Positions 33,667-46,145 of a DNA stretch of 64,000 nt are shown here, piece by piece. Below the pieces are notes generated by a model, which searched no databases, was not told the DNA's origin, and saw only the letters and a list, made by a program, of their open reading frames with translations. Source of the DNA: Nicotiana tabacum. Taxonomy: Eukaryota > Streptophyta > Magnoliopsida > Solanales > Solanaceae. Location: contig NC_134102.1 of NCBI RefSeq assembly GCF_000715075.1, positions 107,334,001 through 107,398,000 of the forward strand. The letters are read 5' to 3'. A program made the position numbers and the translations under genes. The number at the start of each line of letters is the position of its first letter. The first letter of the stretch is position 1.

Positions 33667-36165
33667 TGTAACACCCCGAAAAATTTTGAAGTACTTAAGT
33701 GTAAAGCCCGGTAAAATTTGCAAAGAAAATAATGTTTCATGGCGCCGGAATAGGCTTACGTGTTTGAGGATTGTAGAAATTCTTTGCGGAGAGCAAGCTC
33801 GCCGTGGCTCGGACTTTTTGGGTTGAACATGCACCGGAGAGTAAAGGAAAATGTTTGGCAATGAAATGCGATTCTGCGGTCCATTATGCGATCGCATAAT
33901 CACTCTACGGACCGCATAATGGCCGCAGAGTGAGGCAGTTAATTGGGCCAGTTGGAAGCATTTATGCGGTCGACTATGCGACCGCATAACTATTATGTGG
34001 TGCACTATGGGACTGCGGAACAGTTATGCGGACCGTATAGTGACCGCATATACAGACAAAGTTTTGGTCGTTTTGGACACCAATTATGCGACCGATATGT
34101 GGTCCACATAACCATTACGCAGTCGCATATGCGACCACAGAACCTGTTCCGGAGCTTTATTTTTGGGTTTTTAAAACCCGACCCTACTTCGTTAAATACA
34201 CATTTTGGGCCATTGTTTAGATATAATCTGATATTTTAGAGTGAGAGAATGCCCTAGAGTGAGAAGGTGTTCTTCAATAATTGTTCTTCAATTCTTGCTC
34301 AAGTTTTGGAAGATTAAGAAGGGAAACTCACTAGGTCTTCATCCCAGGGGTAAGATTCTACACCCTAACCCTCAATTTTGAATTTTGTCTAGAAATTGGT
34401 AATTAGCAAGATAAATTTTGGGCATGAGAGTTGTTTATTTTACATGCATGTGTTATCAAAGGGTGTAGGAAGATTGTTGAGCTAAAAATGGTAAATATTG
34501 GGTTGTAGGATGATGGAATTCTCCATAAAAGGACCTTGAAACCTTATGCACACCTAGTGTTTGATAAAATGCTCAAATGAGCTAGAACCATGAACATTTT
34601 CCTAATTTTGGCTTAATTTGTTATATTTCTATAATAGATTGAAGTTGCTAAGAATTCCGGAACATTTTAGAGTTTAAGGAAGCTCGATTGAGGTATGTTG
34701 GCTAAACTCTTCTCTTAGAATTGAATCCCACAATATTCATGTAAATTATGTAAGTCCCGAGTGGTTTATTATGAAATTGGCTATTCCGAGTAAGATTGGG
34801 TTGAAAGATATATGTTTAACAAGTATCCCAAATACTTTATTCATGTTATGTTATCAATTGAGGATGTGTTAAAATATGTGTTGTGCATTAATAATGTTTC
34901 GACTTCAAGTCAAGTTCAAACGAATGCTATTATGCCAAATTTTGTGAAATATCTCTATGTGCCTTAGATTCTAAATTGCTCACATGTGTACTACACACCT
35001 TGATTTGAATTATATTTGTTGTTGATGATGATATTTGAAATTGAAAAGGTGAGCATGAAATACTGAATATGGCCAACGTGCCAAGAATGATCTTATAATT
35101 ATGGCCATTAGTGCCAATGAAATGAAAAGATGTGAAAGTAATATGAAATGCGATGATTGATATAAAAAGGTTGATGTCTCGAATAAGACAGCTTAGCCGG
35201 TCGGGTCGTGATCATACACCATGCCGCACACATGGTGGTGATTGTGCTGGAAATTGTAATTGAAATTGTGATTTTGGTCGATGTCCCAAATGGATAGCCT
35301 AGCCGATCGGATCGTGATCGGACTCCGTCTTAAAGACGGTGGTATTGATATTGAGAGTAATTGTGGTTGATGTCTCTAATGAGATAGCCTAGCCGATTGG
35401 GTCGTGATCGGACTCCTTGCCGAGAGTACGGTGGTACCGGTTTTATGAATAATGGTATTGTGAATAATGGTATTGTGGACAATGGTATATCAATATTAAA
35501 ATCTCTTAATGTGAGATATGAAAATTAATTTGAACACTGTCTTGATCCTAAATTGAGGTTTGATGTTGATTAAGGCTTTCATTGATATTATAATACTCTT
35601 GTTTGTATTATTTGTCATTTTATTAAGAGGGTGTTTAGTTATACATACTAGTGATATTCGACAGTACTAACGTCCCTTTTGTCGGGGGCGCTGCATCTTT
35701 AAATGGATGCAGGTAGTTCCACAGCAGAAGATATTGATCAGTGATAGCAGTACACCTTCTTCCCAGCTGACTTGGTGAACCCCACTTCATCCCGAGGTCA
35801 TGAATCTTTTGTACTTTGTGTATTCTGTTTGAGGTATAGCTGGGGCCTTGTTGCCAACATTATCATTGTACTCTTGTTTATCTATAGAGGCTCTGTAGAC
35901 ATAGTGTGGGTTGTGTATTGGTGCTGGAAAAATCAAAATATATTATGTTGTGGTTGTATTACTTGTCCATTTGAGACTTTAAAAATGATGAAACTATTGG
36001 AAATGAATTGGTATTGTAGACGTGAACAAATTTTTGTTTAATTAATGAAAATATGTATTATCGCCATTCGTGGATGAGTTTAGGTAGAAAGAAATCTAAC
36101 AGGCTTGCTCGGTCAGGTTCACTCGGTTGAGCGCCGGTCACGCTCCTCGGTTTTGGGGCGTGACA
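33667..36165 (+). repeat. Element E 3' LTR
   Basis: 2,499 bases from TGTAACACCCC to GGGGCGTGACA. It contains the palindromic word array (33866-34140), donor-like GGTAAGA (34349) and GGTATGT (34692), three copies of an AGCCGRTYGGGTCGTGATC block (35195-35415), and the ACGTCCCTTTTGTCGGGG element with a CTGCAT..ATGCAG stem-loop (35691-35712), also seen in S. There is no coding sequence. Confidence 0.88.
33866..34140 (+). repeat. CpG palindromic word array in LTR E
   Basis: Words of the form TATGCGACCGCATA recur about every 15-30 bases. One at 33883-33900 (ATTATGCGATCGCATAAT) is a perfect 18-base palindrome. The array ends about 210 bases before the first donor-like site. Confidence 0.8.
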
Positions 36166-37560
36166 GTCGTGTACATTACCTAGGGACGTGCAGCGCAATC
36201 CATAGATGCATCTATACCGCCGAGGTGCTCGGCCCGCTCCACAAGAAAGGAGGACATTTTCATATGAACCTCCGGAATGAGAAGTTATTATAATATTAAC
36301 GCAGAGGATGTTCAATTTCTATTAACAATTCAATAATTTACACAAAATTCGAGTATATGAAGTTTCGATCTTTTACTATTTCCTCAAACAATTTACAATA
36401 TAATTCCAATAATATAATAAAATAAAAAAAATGCAATTATCATAATTAATTCATAATTTGAGTCCTAAACTACCCGGACATAGCATAATTAGTAGCTACA
36501 TACGGACTCTTGTCACCTCGTGCGTACGTAGCCTCCACAATTAGCAACAATTATTAATGTGAATCACCTATAGGGTAAATTCCCTCTTACAAGGTTAGGC
36601 AAGAGACTTACCTTGTCTCAAAGTCCACTTCCAAATCACAATGTCGTGTAAAAATCCTAATTCGGTGCCGAAAAATCCGAAACTATCCAAAAGTTATATA
36701 AAATAGTTAATACATGCTCAATAATTCGAAATTAGACTATTAAATAAATTATCCTATCCAAAATGGTAAATTCTTAAAATTCACCCCGGGCCCACGTGCC
36801 CGGATTCCGAAAATCTCAGAGGAAATCATTAAACGTAATCTCAAGAACTCAAATATACAATTTTCATCAAATTCCATAACCATTTTCGTGGTTAAAATAT
36901 AATTTTTATATAAATCTAGGGTTTTCCTCTAACCCTTGATTTTCACAATTTACAGGTTATAATCTACCCATAATCTATGTATTTAACTCAAAGTGTGTAG
37001 AATTAACTTACCTTCTAGTTGCTAGTTGAAATCCCCTCTCAAAAAGCTCCAAAATCGCCCAAAAATGGAGGAAAAACGGACTAAAATGACTGAGCCTCGC
37101 CCCCTTTTTAACATTATTTCCAACAGTCATTTCCGCATATTCGGAGGTTTAGCCGCACCTGCGGAAAAAGCCTCGTAGGTGCGAGATTTTCCTCTTGGCC
37201 TGGCTCCGCATCTGCGCCCAAAGGACCGCACCTGTGAGTCTCGCACCTGCGGTTGGCCAAGCGCAGGTGCGATTCTGACAGCAGCTGGGAGCTTCAGCTT
37301 TGGCTCCCAATTTCCAACTTGGTCTGAGCCTCGTCCGATTAACCCCCGAGGCCTCCGGGGTCCCGCCCGAACATACCAACAAGTTTGAAATCATAAAACG
37401 GACTTGCTCGAACCCTCGGAACGTGTAAAACAACATTAAAACTAAGAATCATACCTCAAACCAAATTTATTCAACTTAGAATTTTCAAAATTTTTAAACT
37501 TACTCCGAACGCGCCGAAACATACTTAAACTACTCGGAATGACACCAAATTTTGCGTGCA
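36166..37560 (-). repeat. LTR piece C1
   Basis: Same family and orientation as C2 and C3, matching C2 from about 38445 to 40520 in its common parts. It includes the CpG array (37152-37272) with CCGCACCTGCGG words and the ACTTACC donor complement at 36606-36612. It is truncated on the left by element E and interrupted on the right at GTGCA by insertion of element C. Confidence 0.82.
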
Positions 37561-39414
37561 TGTCACGACCCAAAATCCATTAAAGGCCGTGATGGCGCCG
37601 GACACCGCTGTCAGCAAGCCAACAATAAATACTAAATAAATTCTCATTTTAATATTTTTGAAATCATAGTTGTTCCCTTCAATTAAAATAGCAGAAGATG
37701 AAGTTTACAAAATACGTAATAATATCTTTAAAAATTTCCAATACAGTGCAACCCGTAATCATCCCAAAAACCGGTGTCACAAGTGCATGAGCATTTACTA
37801 GGGAATTAAGAATAAAATACAACATCTGTCTAGAATACAATTTAGACAGGAAAATATAATAACTCTGAAGAAGACTCTTTTGGCTGCGGATCGTAATACA
37901 GAATGCAGCTTACCTATGTCCCCACAATTATTAACCACACCTCTGCGCCCATAAGGCTGCTAGACATATATGCACCTACACAATAAAATATGCAGCAAGT
38001 GCAACATGAGTACGAAAAATAACGTGTACCCAGTAAGTATCAAGCCTAATCTCGAAGAGGTAGAGACGAGATGATCGACCTTGACACTCACTAAGGGTCA
38101 ATAATAATAAGTAACATAAAAGCAGAAATATTTTTATCAACATGATTCACAGAGTTAATAATAATTTTTATTGCACCAGCAGAAATAAATAAATTCCTTC
38201 AAATGCAACAATTCTCAACATATTAAATTAAATTTCTTCAATTCCAAATAAATTTTCGATTTATCAATTAGCCTCATTTACAGGAATAACAATAATTTCC
38301 TTAACAAGCAGAGATAAATAAATTCTTTAAATTTCAATAATTTCCAAATTTCAATTAGCTTCACAAGTTGCAATAAACAATCAAAGTATCGTATAATTAT
38401 TATTATTAGGCACGATTTATGCCGAGGTCGTACGACCCGATCCAGAGTTTCGTGTACACTGCCGAGGGACGTGCGGCACGATCCATAGATACATCTATCC
38501 TACCGAGGCGTTCGGCCCAATCTACAAGAAATAAGGATATTTTCTTATGTACCTCCGGAATAAGAGTATTTATTGTAAAATTTATTCGAGAAGATAACAA
38601 TTTATTTCAACAATTAATTAATCTAAACATAAATTTAGCATATGAGAATTTCATTTTTTAATATCCTTATCTAACAATTCACAATATATACATCAAATAA
38701 TTTAATTAATAAAGAATATAATTTACACAAGTAATTCATGTTTTGAGTCCTAAACAACCCGGACTTTAGCATTTATAGTAGCTACGCACGGACTCTCGTC
38801 ACCTCATGCGTATGTAGCCCCCGCAATTAGCAATAATTATTTATTTTAATCCCTATGAGGAAATTTTCCCCTCACAAGATTAGGCAAAAGACTTGTCTCA
38901 AAATCCATGTTCCAATTACCGCATCATGTAAAATTCTCGATTCGGCACCGAAAAATCCGAAACTATCCAAATATTATACAAAATAATTAATATATGCTCA
39001 ATAATTCGAAATTCATCTATTAAATAAATTACCCTATCCAAAATGGTAAAATTCCTAGAATTCACCCCGGGCCCACGTGCCCGGATTCCAAAAATTTTTG
39101 GATGAAAAAGTTACTCATAATCTCAAGAACTCAAATATATAATTTTTATCCAATTCCATAACCATTTTCGTGGTTAAAATCTCATTTTTATAAAAATTTA
39201 GGTTTTTCACCTAAACCCTTGATTTCTAAGATTTACTAGCTATAATCTACCCATAATCTATATATTTAACTCAAGGGGTGTAGAATTAACTTACCTTCCA
39301 ATTGCTAGTTGAAATCCCCCTCTCAAAAGCTCTGAAATCGCTCGGAAATGGAGGAAAAATGGGCTCAAAATGTCTGAGCCCCGACTTTTTAACTATTCTG
39401 TCCAACAGTGTTTT

Positions 39415-39642
39415 CGCACTTGCGGAGCTGTGACCGCACATGCTGCCCCGCTTCTGCGGCTAAGCCCTTCGCACTTGCGCCCTTTCCGCTTCTGCAGTCC
39501 TGGACTTCACACCTGCGGGCTCGCAGGTGCGCTTCCTTGATCGCTTCTGCGGTCAGTGCCAACCTCTCCCTTTTTCGCATTTGCGGCTTGGAGTTCGCTT
39601 CTGCGAGCTCGCATCTGCGGCTTCCCAAGCGCAGATACGGTT
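39415..39642 (-). repeat. CpG word array in LTR C2
   Basis: Alternating TTGCGG, TTCTGCGG, CTCGCAGGTGCG and GCTTCTGCGA words every 10-20 bases. The same array is in C1 (37152-37272) and begins in C3 (62396-62498), where LTR D cuts it. Confidence 0.78.
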
Positions 39643-39697
39643 GCAGCAGAAACTGGAAGCTTCAACTTTTGGCTCAAAGTTTCAAAATTGGTCCGAG

Positions 39698-40361
39698 GGG
39701 TGGGAGGGCACTAAGTAATGAGTGGCCCTGGTGAGAACTGTGAGAACCATGGCCCGATGATGCACCACTGAATCCACCCTGACCTCTTCCGTGCTGGAAC
39801 TGACCCCCATGAGGAGCACCACTGAATCCACCCTGACCACGAGGCCTCTTGGCCTCCCTCTCCACCCTCTCCTGACCCTGAACCATCTTAATCTGTCGAG
39901 CAATGTCGACAACCTCATCAAAAGTAGCACCAGACACTCTCTCTCTGGTCATAAGCAATCAAAGCTGAAAACCGAGGCCATCTATAAACCTCCTGATCCT
40001 CTCATGATCTGTGGGAACCAACCGGATCGCATGACGGGCCAACTCAGAGAACCGCATCTCATACTGTGTCACAGACATATCACCCTGACGAAGCTGCTCA
40101 AACTGTCTGTGCAGCTCCTCTCTGCGGGACTGAGGCATGAACTTCTCCAAAAAGACCATGGAGAACTGTTGCCAAGTAAGGGGTGCTGCACTAATAGTCC
40201 TACGCCTCTCGTAAGTCTCCCACCATATGAGTGCAGCCCCCGAAAACTGAAAAGTAGTGAATGAGACCCCACAAGTCTCCAGAATACCAGCTGTACGGAG
40301 TATCCTCTGATACCTGTCCAAGAAGTCCTGGGCATCCTCTCTCTGTGTGCCACTAAAAGGT
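39698..40361 (-). pseudogene. Gag segment captured inside LTR C2
   Basis: On - this reads FSGTQREDAQDFLDRYQ, then VSFTTFQFSGAALIWWETY, LTWQQFSMVFLEKFMPQSRR, LHRQFEQLRQGDMSVTQYE, RFSELARHAIRLVPTDHERIR and the Gly/Arg/His-rich tail of a chromoviral gag. It stays open for about 220 codons except for one TGA (near 39959) where the family has Arg. It lies between LTR blocks that are only about 70 bases apart in C1, so it replaced that segment. It shares the LTR's orientation, so an LTR transcript would carry it in sense. The zinc knuckle is not included. Confidence 0.85.
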
Positions 40362-40969
40362 TTGAAATCATAAAGCGGAATCACTCGAACTATCGGAACG
40401 TGTAAAACAACATCAAATCTAAAAAGCATACCCCAAACCAAATTAATTCAAACTTAAGAACTTCAAGTTCTTCAATTTACTTCCAATGCGCCGAAACATA
40501 TTTAAACTACTAGGAATGACACGAAATTTTGCGTAGTCTTAAATCCCTATATGGAACTATTCCCAAACTCAAAATTCCAAACGAACTTCAATTACTCAAA
40601 AAACTATTCCAAACCAAATTTAAAGAACTTTAAACCTTCAAATAGTTTATTTTCACTATTAAGCGCCAAAATGCTCCCGGGTTATCCAAAACCCGATTCG
40701 AACGTACGCCCAAGTCCGAAATCATCATACAAACCTATTGGAACCATCAAATTCCGATTCCGAGGTCGTTTTCTCAAAATATTGACCGAAGTCAAACTTG
40801 GCCTTTTAAGGCTAACTTAAGGAACCAAGTGTTCCGATTTCAACCCAAACACTTCCAAATTCCGTATCAACCATCCCCGCAAGTCATAGATTAATAAAAG
40901 CACACACGAGGAGTCTTATTTAGGGGAACGGGGTTCTAAAAGTCAAAATGGCCGGTTGGGCCGTTTCAT

Positions 40970-42626
40970 TCTCTCCCATTTAAATATACGTTCGTCCTCG
41001 AACGTGCTAAGGACTGTTCCGGAGTTGTCCAAAATCACTGTTTAATACTTTGATCACCTACTCATGCTACCACACCCAATTGAGGACATTAGCTCGAGCC
41101 AGTTTGATGATTCTCTCCTTTATTTAGGCAATTAAGCCTTAGAGCCCAATTCTAACATCCAGAATTCTCCACCATGCATGTTTCCAACCTGCGAACGTCG
41201 TATCAATCACTACACGACGCCCCAATACTGGATTGCATACCTTTGTTGAATTTAGACCATGCACCGCACCATTCACATGACCATAATAACATCCTCCGAT
41301 AACAATAGCCAAAATTCCACGAATCTGATGTTCACAACACACCTCATGATACATATAAGTCCTGTTCCAACTATTGAAATGCTTCCACGATGGAAGAAAT
41401 GTGTAGAAATTCATAACCAACTGCCGAGTCAACAAATTATTGAGTTTCTCCTTCTGACAAGAACCATTGCCTCATTATGGACCAAATAATGGTATTTCCT
41501 CTTTATTATACTTCATATAATCCGATCGCACTGATCCCGGATCCAATAATCTCGTCGTACCCAGTATAAACTGCTCATGCAATAAGCCACCTCAGATACG
41601 GGAAAAAGCTTCATATGACACCATAATGAGCTAATAAGCTACGGACTCGATTTCGATACATAAGGAAAACGAACTCTGGAAAGGATTATTCAGCCCACGT
41701 GACTAATTAGACAACTGAAAAGGTGTCATGAACCTTCCTCAGAAAATAGGACACAAAACACAAAAATAGAATATAGGGGACTGTACTCTATATCACACTG
41801 TTGCGGCATGCAACCCGATCCAAACAACATACCCGTGGTGTCGTGCCACCCGATCCGTACAAATGGAATCTATAAGGAAATACTTACCGAGCTAGAATGC
41901 TCATTACTGCAAAATATCCGAATATCGGACACAAGCACGCTAAGTGCATAATACCATCCCTGGGGGGACCGACCGATAGCGCCATACGCTACAAAACTCA
42001 AGCACAACTAAGGTGTGATATATGATCTGAATCTCGAGAGCCATCCTGCTCACATAGCACCATCGCTATGCGAAACCTCAACACATAAGAAATTTATCGA
42101 GTAGTTTCACAACTCACACAACAAAATATAGTATTATATGAAATAACCGATGACGAAATGACTCCCAACGTCCGAATACTCCTCCATAAGAAGCGCTATG
42201 CTGAAATGAGCATATCCGGCCTGATATAGAGCCTATATTCATATTTAAATCCATCCACAGACCTCAAGCCGATTCTGATCACACCGTACTAGCTAATAAC
42301 CTTTCAAGGATCCATAATAACCCTTTTTCCTATAACACACAAGAACATCCATCATAACCATAACAAACTTCCACAGTTCACAATCAAATGAACTGAGCAC
42401 CCTCCAGGCATAAATTTTTGAATCAGCGATATTACCACAATCTTCATCCTCGATTTCAATCTTCACTCAATCAAGTGACTACATGCCACTCTTACAAAAT
42501 CTTCCCGTGGGACACGCTCCCACGACCTTCCGCACCAGGTAACAAGTTTGCACATCCATGCCACCAATCACACTAATGATGTAAAGCATATCAAGAATCC
42601 ACAAATCAATACACAAGGTCTCTTAC
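40970..42626 (-). other. Element C internal region, 3' part
   Basis: About 1.65 kb with the polypurine tract at its edge and an adjoining block (GGACGAACGTATATTTAAATG on -) seen before 3' LTRs of this group. No retroviral domain is recognised on either strand. The longest open stretch, 98 codons at 41139-41435 on -, matches nothing I know. Its last five bases (42622-42626, CTTAC) are the left target duplication of element A. Confidence 0.6.
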
Positions 42627-43239
42627 TGTCACACCCCGAAATTTTCCACCGACGGGACCGTGATGGTGCCTAACATTTCACTTGCTAGGCAAGCCAATGT
42701 TAGAGAATAAGTGCGGAATATTATAAAACTGTATTAATTATTACCACCCGGATCTAGGGTCACAATTCAAGAGCATTCTAGAATTTACTACAAGTAATAG
42801 TCTGAAAGAAATACAACTGTCTGAATGAAAGAAACAGTAGAACATAGAAGATAGACGGGGACTTCAAGGTCTGTGAACGCTGACAGATCTACCTTGAGTC
42901 TCCGGATAGTGGACAAATAGCAAAATCTCGATCAACTCGAGCCGGTATCAAAATCTGCACAGAAAGTGTAGAGTGCAGCATCAGTACAACCGACCCTATG
43001 TACTGGTAAGTGCCAAGCCTAACCTCGGCAAAGTAGTGACGAGGCTAGGACAAGTCACCCACATATAACCTGAACAGTATAATCATGCTAGTGGCAACAA
43101 TAATAAATAAAGGAATAACGTAGAAATAATGGGAAGGGGACATACAGTGGGGGAATACGATATAAAGAGTGAGAATAATGAAAAGACAGAGTTAAACTGA
43201 AAATCCTTAAACAAATTGAGCAAATAAAAACAACAAAGG

Positions 43240-43560
43240 AAAACTGCACGGCATCACCCTTTGTGCTTTTACTCTCAACCTCACCAAATAAATAAATAGA
43301 ATGGTGCGGCATCACCCTTCGTGCTTTTTCTCTCAACCTTACCAAATAAATAAATAGAACGGCACGACATCACCCTTCATGCTTTTACTCTCAACCTCAC
43401 CAAATAAATAAATAGAACGGCACGACATCACCCTTCGTGCATTAAACCTCTCATAATATACACGGCATCACCCTTCGTGCTTTACACTCTTCCTCACAAT
43501 ATAAATAATACATGCGCGGTATCACCCTTCGTGCTTTACACTCTTCCTCACCAATCACAG
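43240..43560 (-). repeat. Hairpin-repeat array in LTR A1
   Basis: About six copies of CGGCATCACCCTTCGTGC flanked by CTCTCAACCTCACCAAATAAATAAATAGAAC-type spacers, the first four with a unit near 57 bases. GCACG and CGTGC ends can pair. The same array with fewer bases is at 51410-51665 in LTR A2. Its complement is the word of the tandem array in solo LTR B. Confidence 0.85.
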
Positions 43561-44434
43561 AATCAATAACAACGGATAGATAGGAGTATCCCAAAGAAAC
43601 TAGTATTTTACCCATAATCAATAACAAAATGTAACCTCAATCTTGAATCAATATTCAAAAGTTACCTAATCTCAGTGAAACCAGGTATAAGTCACCCAAC
43701 ATTTCAAATAACCCCCTAAGCATGGAATGTAGAATTTAAGGCTACAAAATAGACAAGAATAGAATTTCACTCGCATGCTATGACTCGATAAGAACGCATA
43801 GATGCTCGTCACCTCACCTATACATCATATTTAACAACCAAACACGTAGCAAATAAACACATAGTACCTATTCCCTCAAGCCAAAGTTAGACACGACACT
43901 TACCTTGCTCCGAAGACCACTTAATTCTCAATCACAACTTTTCCTTTGGAATTTACCTCCAAACCACTCGTATCTATTTAAAAATGACTCAATAACATCA
44001 AATATTGCTAAAGGAATCAATTATATTTCATAAATTAAATTTCTCAAATTTTCCTCCAAAAGGTTGAAAAATCAACCACGGGCCCGCTTGGTCAAAACCC
44101 GAGGTTCGGACCAAAATCTTTTTACCCATTCACCCCCGAGCCCGAATATGTAATTAGTTTTGGAATCCGACCTCAAATTGAGGTCTAAATCCCCAAATTT
44201 TTGAAATCCCTAGTTACTACCCAAAATCCCTAATTCTACCATGAAAACCTTAGATTTTAGGTTGAAATCTTGTAAAATATAGTGAAAGATTGAAAGAAAC
44301 CAGTTTAGAATCACTTACCGATGATTTGGGGAAGAAATGGTCTTTAGAAAATTGCCTCTTGTATTTTAGGTCTTGAAAATTTGGGAAATGAATGAAAATT
44401 CCCGTCCAAAAGTCATTTTGATCAGCTGCAGGTG

Positions 44435-44738
44435 TCGCATTTGCGACCTGAGCTTCGCAAATGCGAAGGAGTCATCGCAAATGCGAAGCCCTTCACACTT
44501 CTATTTCCTTCACAAATGCAAAGATAAGTTCGCAAATGCGACCTTGAATCTTTGCAAATGCGACTAAATGATCGCATTTTCGATCACTGCCCTTCCCCGA
44601 CTCCCTTCGCAAATGCGAAAGAAAACTCACAAATGCGAAAACTATTGGCCCAGCTTCTCTTCGCATTTGCGATGAGAAGCTCGCAAATGCGAAACTCTCA
44701 GAGGTCGCAATTGTGATGCCTGATCTCGCAAATGCGAG
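44435..44738 (-). repeat. CpG word array in LTR A1
   Basis: About 14 TCGCAAATGCGA or TCGCATTTGCGA words every 10-30 bases. The LTR2 array (52543-52817) is shorter by several words. It lies 700-1030 bases from the LTR start and about 115 bases before the first donor-like site. Confidence 0.85.
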
Positions 44739-45469
44739 ATTAGAGGCCTGCAATAATATCAGATGCCCAACAGTGTTTACCAAGCCAAATCTCACTCCGT
44801 AGCCTATCCGAAACTCACCCGAACCCTCGGGGCTCCAAACCAAACATGCACACAAGTCTAAATATATCATACGAACTTGCTCGCGCGATCAAATCTCCAA
44901 AATAACACCTAGAACTACGAATTTAGTACCAAATCAAATGAAATTCTCAAGAACACTTTAAAATTTTTATTTTCTCAACTGGACGTCCGAATCACGTCAA
45001 ATGAACTTTGTTTCTCATCAAATTTCACAAACAGGTCTTAAATATCATAATGAACCTGTACCGGGCTCCGGAACCAAAATACGGACCCGATACTAACACT
45101 GCCAAATATCAATCAATTCTTAAAATCAAATAATTTTTAAAGTTTTAATTTTCATCAAAAATTCATAACTCAAGCTAGGGACCTCCGAATTCGATTCCGG
45201 ACATACGCCCAGGTCCCATAATTCGATTCGGACCTACCGGGACCATCAAAGTACGGATCCGGGCCCGTTTACCAAAAATGTTGAATGAAGTTAACTAAAA
45301 TCAACTTTTAAGCCAAAAATTCTTATTTTCATTAGTTTTCAACATAAAAGCTTTCTGAAAACATACCCGGAATGTGCACGTAAATTGAGGTGGGTAAAAA
45401 TGAGATTTTTAAGGCTTAAGAGTGCAGATTCGAATTCTAAAACATAAGATGACCTTTTGAGTCATCACA

Positions 45470-45481
45470 TTCTCCACATCT
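45470..45481 (-). other. Element A polypurine tract
   Basis: AGATGTGGAGAA on -, directly adjoining the 3' LTR start TGTGATGACTC. Confidence 0.75.
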
Positions 45482-46145
45482 AAAATAACCGTTTGTCCTT
45501 GAACGGACATAGAAAAGTACTTGGGCTGGTGAAAAGGTGGGGATATCTACTCCGCATATCAGACTCGGACTCCCAAGTAGCTGCCTCAATAGGCTGACCT
45601 CTCCACTGCACTCGAACTGAAGGGTAACTCTTTGATCTCAACTGGCGAACTTGCCGGGCTAGAATTGCTACCGGCTCCTCCTCGTAAGTCAAATCCTTGT
45701 CCAACTGGACAGAGCTGAAATCTAACACATGGGACGGATCTCCGTGATACTTTCGAAGCATGGCCACATGGAATACCAGATGAACAACTGCTAAACTAGG
45801 TGGCAACGCAAGCTTGTAAGCCACCTCTCCCACTCTCTCCAGAATCTCAAAAGGTCCGATATATCTAGGGCTCAACTTGACCTTCTTTCCGAACCTCATT
45901 ACACCCTTCATGGGTGATACCCGAAGTAACGCTCTCTCTACGACCATGAATGCAACATCACGAACTCTACGGTAGGCATAACTCTTTTGCCTGGACTGAG
46001 TTGTATGAAGTCGATCCTGTATAATCTTGACCTTGTCCAATGCCTCCTGAACTAAATCTGTACCCAATAACCGAGTCTCCCCCGGCTCAAACCACCCAAC
46101 TGGCGACCTACACCGTCTACCATATAATGCCTCATAGGGAGCCAT
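45480..46145 (-). pseudogene. Element A integrase C-terminus and chromodomain
   Basis: A 221-codon open stretch after a stop at 46146. It has MAPYEALYGRRCRSPVGWFE (end of the core), MKGVMRFGKKVKLSPRYIGP, VGEVAYKLALPP, VFHVAMLRKYHGDPSHV and the chromodomain ILARQVRQLRSKSYPSVRVQ..EAATWESESDMRSRYPHLF. The chromodomain is complete, with its aromatic and acidic positions. In this family it directs integration to heterochromatin. The ATG is internal to Pol. Confidence 0.9.

Larger units (their letters stand above)
31590..36165 (+). mobile_element. Element E: chromovirus, 5' truncated (RNase H end to 3' LTR)
   Basis: Starts mid-protein at about 31590 and continues through integrase, chromodomain, polypurine tract and one complete 3' LTR. 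The 5' LTR, gag and RT are absent. It joins block H head-to-head without an LTR between them. On its right it cuts into LTR piece C1. Confidence 0.85.
37561..40968 (-). repeat. LTR C2 (3' LTR of element C)
   Basis: On + it runs from TGTCACGACCC to GGGCCGTTTCA; read on - it starts TGAAACGGCCC. It is 3.4 kb, of which about 660 bases are a captured gag segment (39698-40361). It carries a CpG array (39415-39642), a donor complement (ACTTACC, 39289-39295) and GCCGAGG..CGGCACGATCC repeats (38405-38530). Confidence 0.85.
42627..45469 (-). repeat. Element A 3' LTR (LTR1)
   Basis: On + from TGTCACACCCC to GAGTCATCACA. It lacks the segment that follows TTAGAGAATCA in LTR2. It contains the hairpin-repeat array (43240-43560), donor complements (43898-43904 and 44313-44319) and the CpG array (44435-44738). 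Confidence 0.9.

Noticed and set aside
41139..41435. 98-codon open frame on - inside element C
   Set aside because: No known family, no start context and no second supporting feature. A frame of this length is possible by chance in 1.6 kb.
44435..44738. CRISPR-like pattern of short repeats with variable spacers
   Set aside because: Repeats are only 10-12 bases, palindromic, with spacers of 10-30 bases of uneven length. The setting is a plant LTR and no cas genes are present.
44373..44870. Open frames in the LTR A array; similar ones at 52445-52950
   Set aside because: The two LTR copies differ by frame-breaking indels, and there is no recognised domain. Treated as non-coding LTR.
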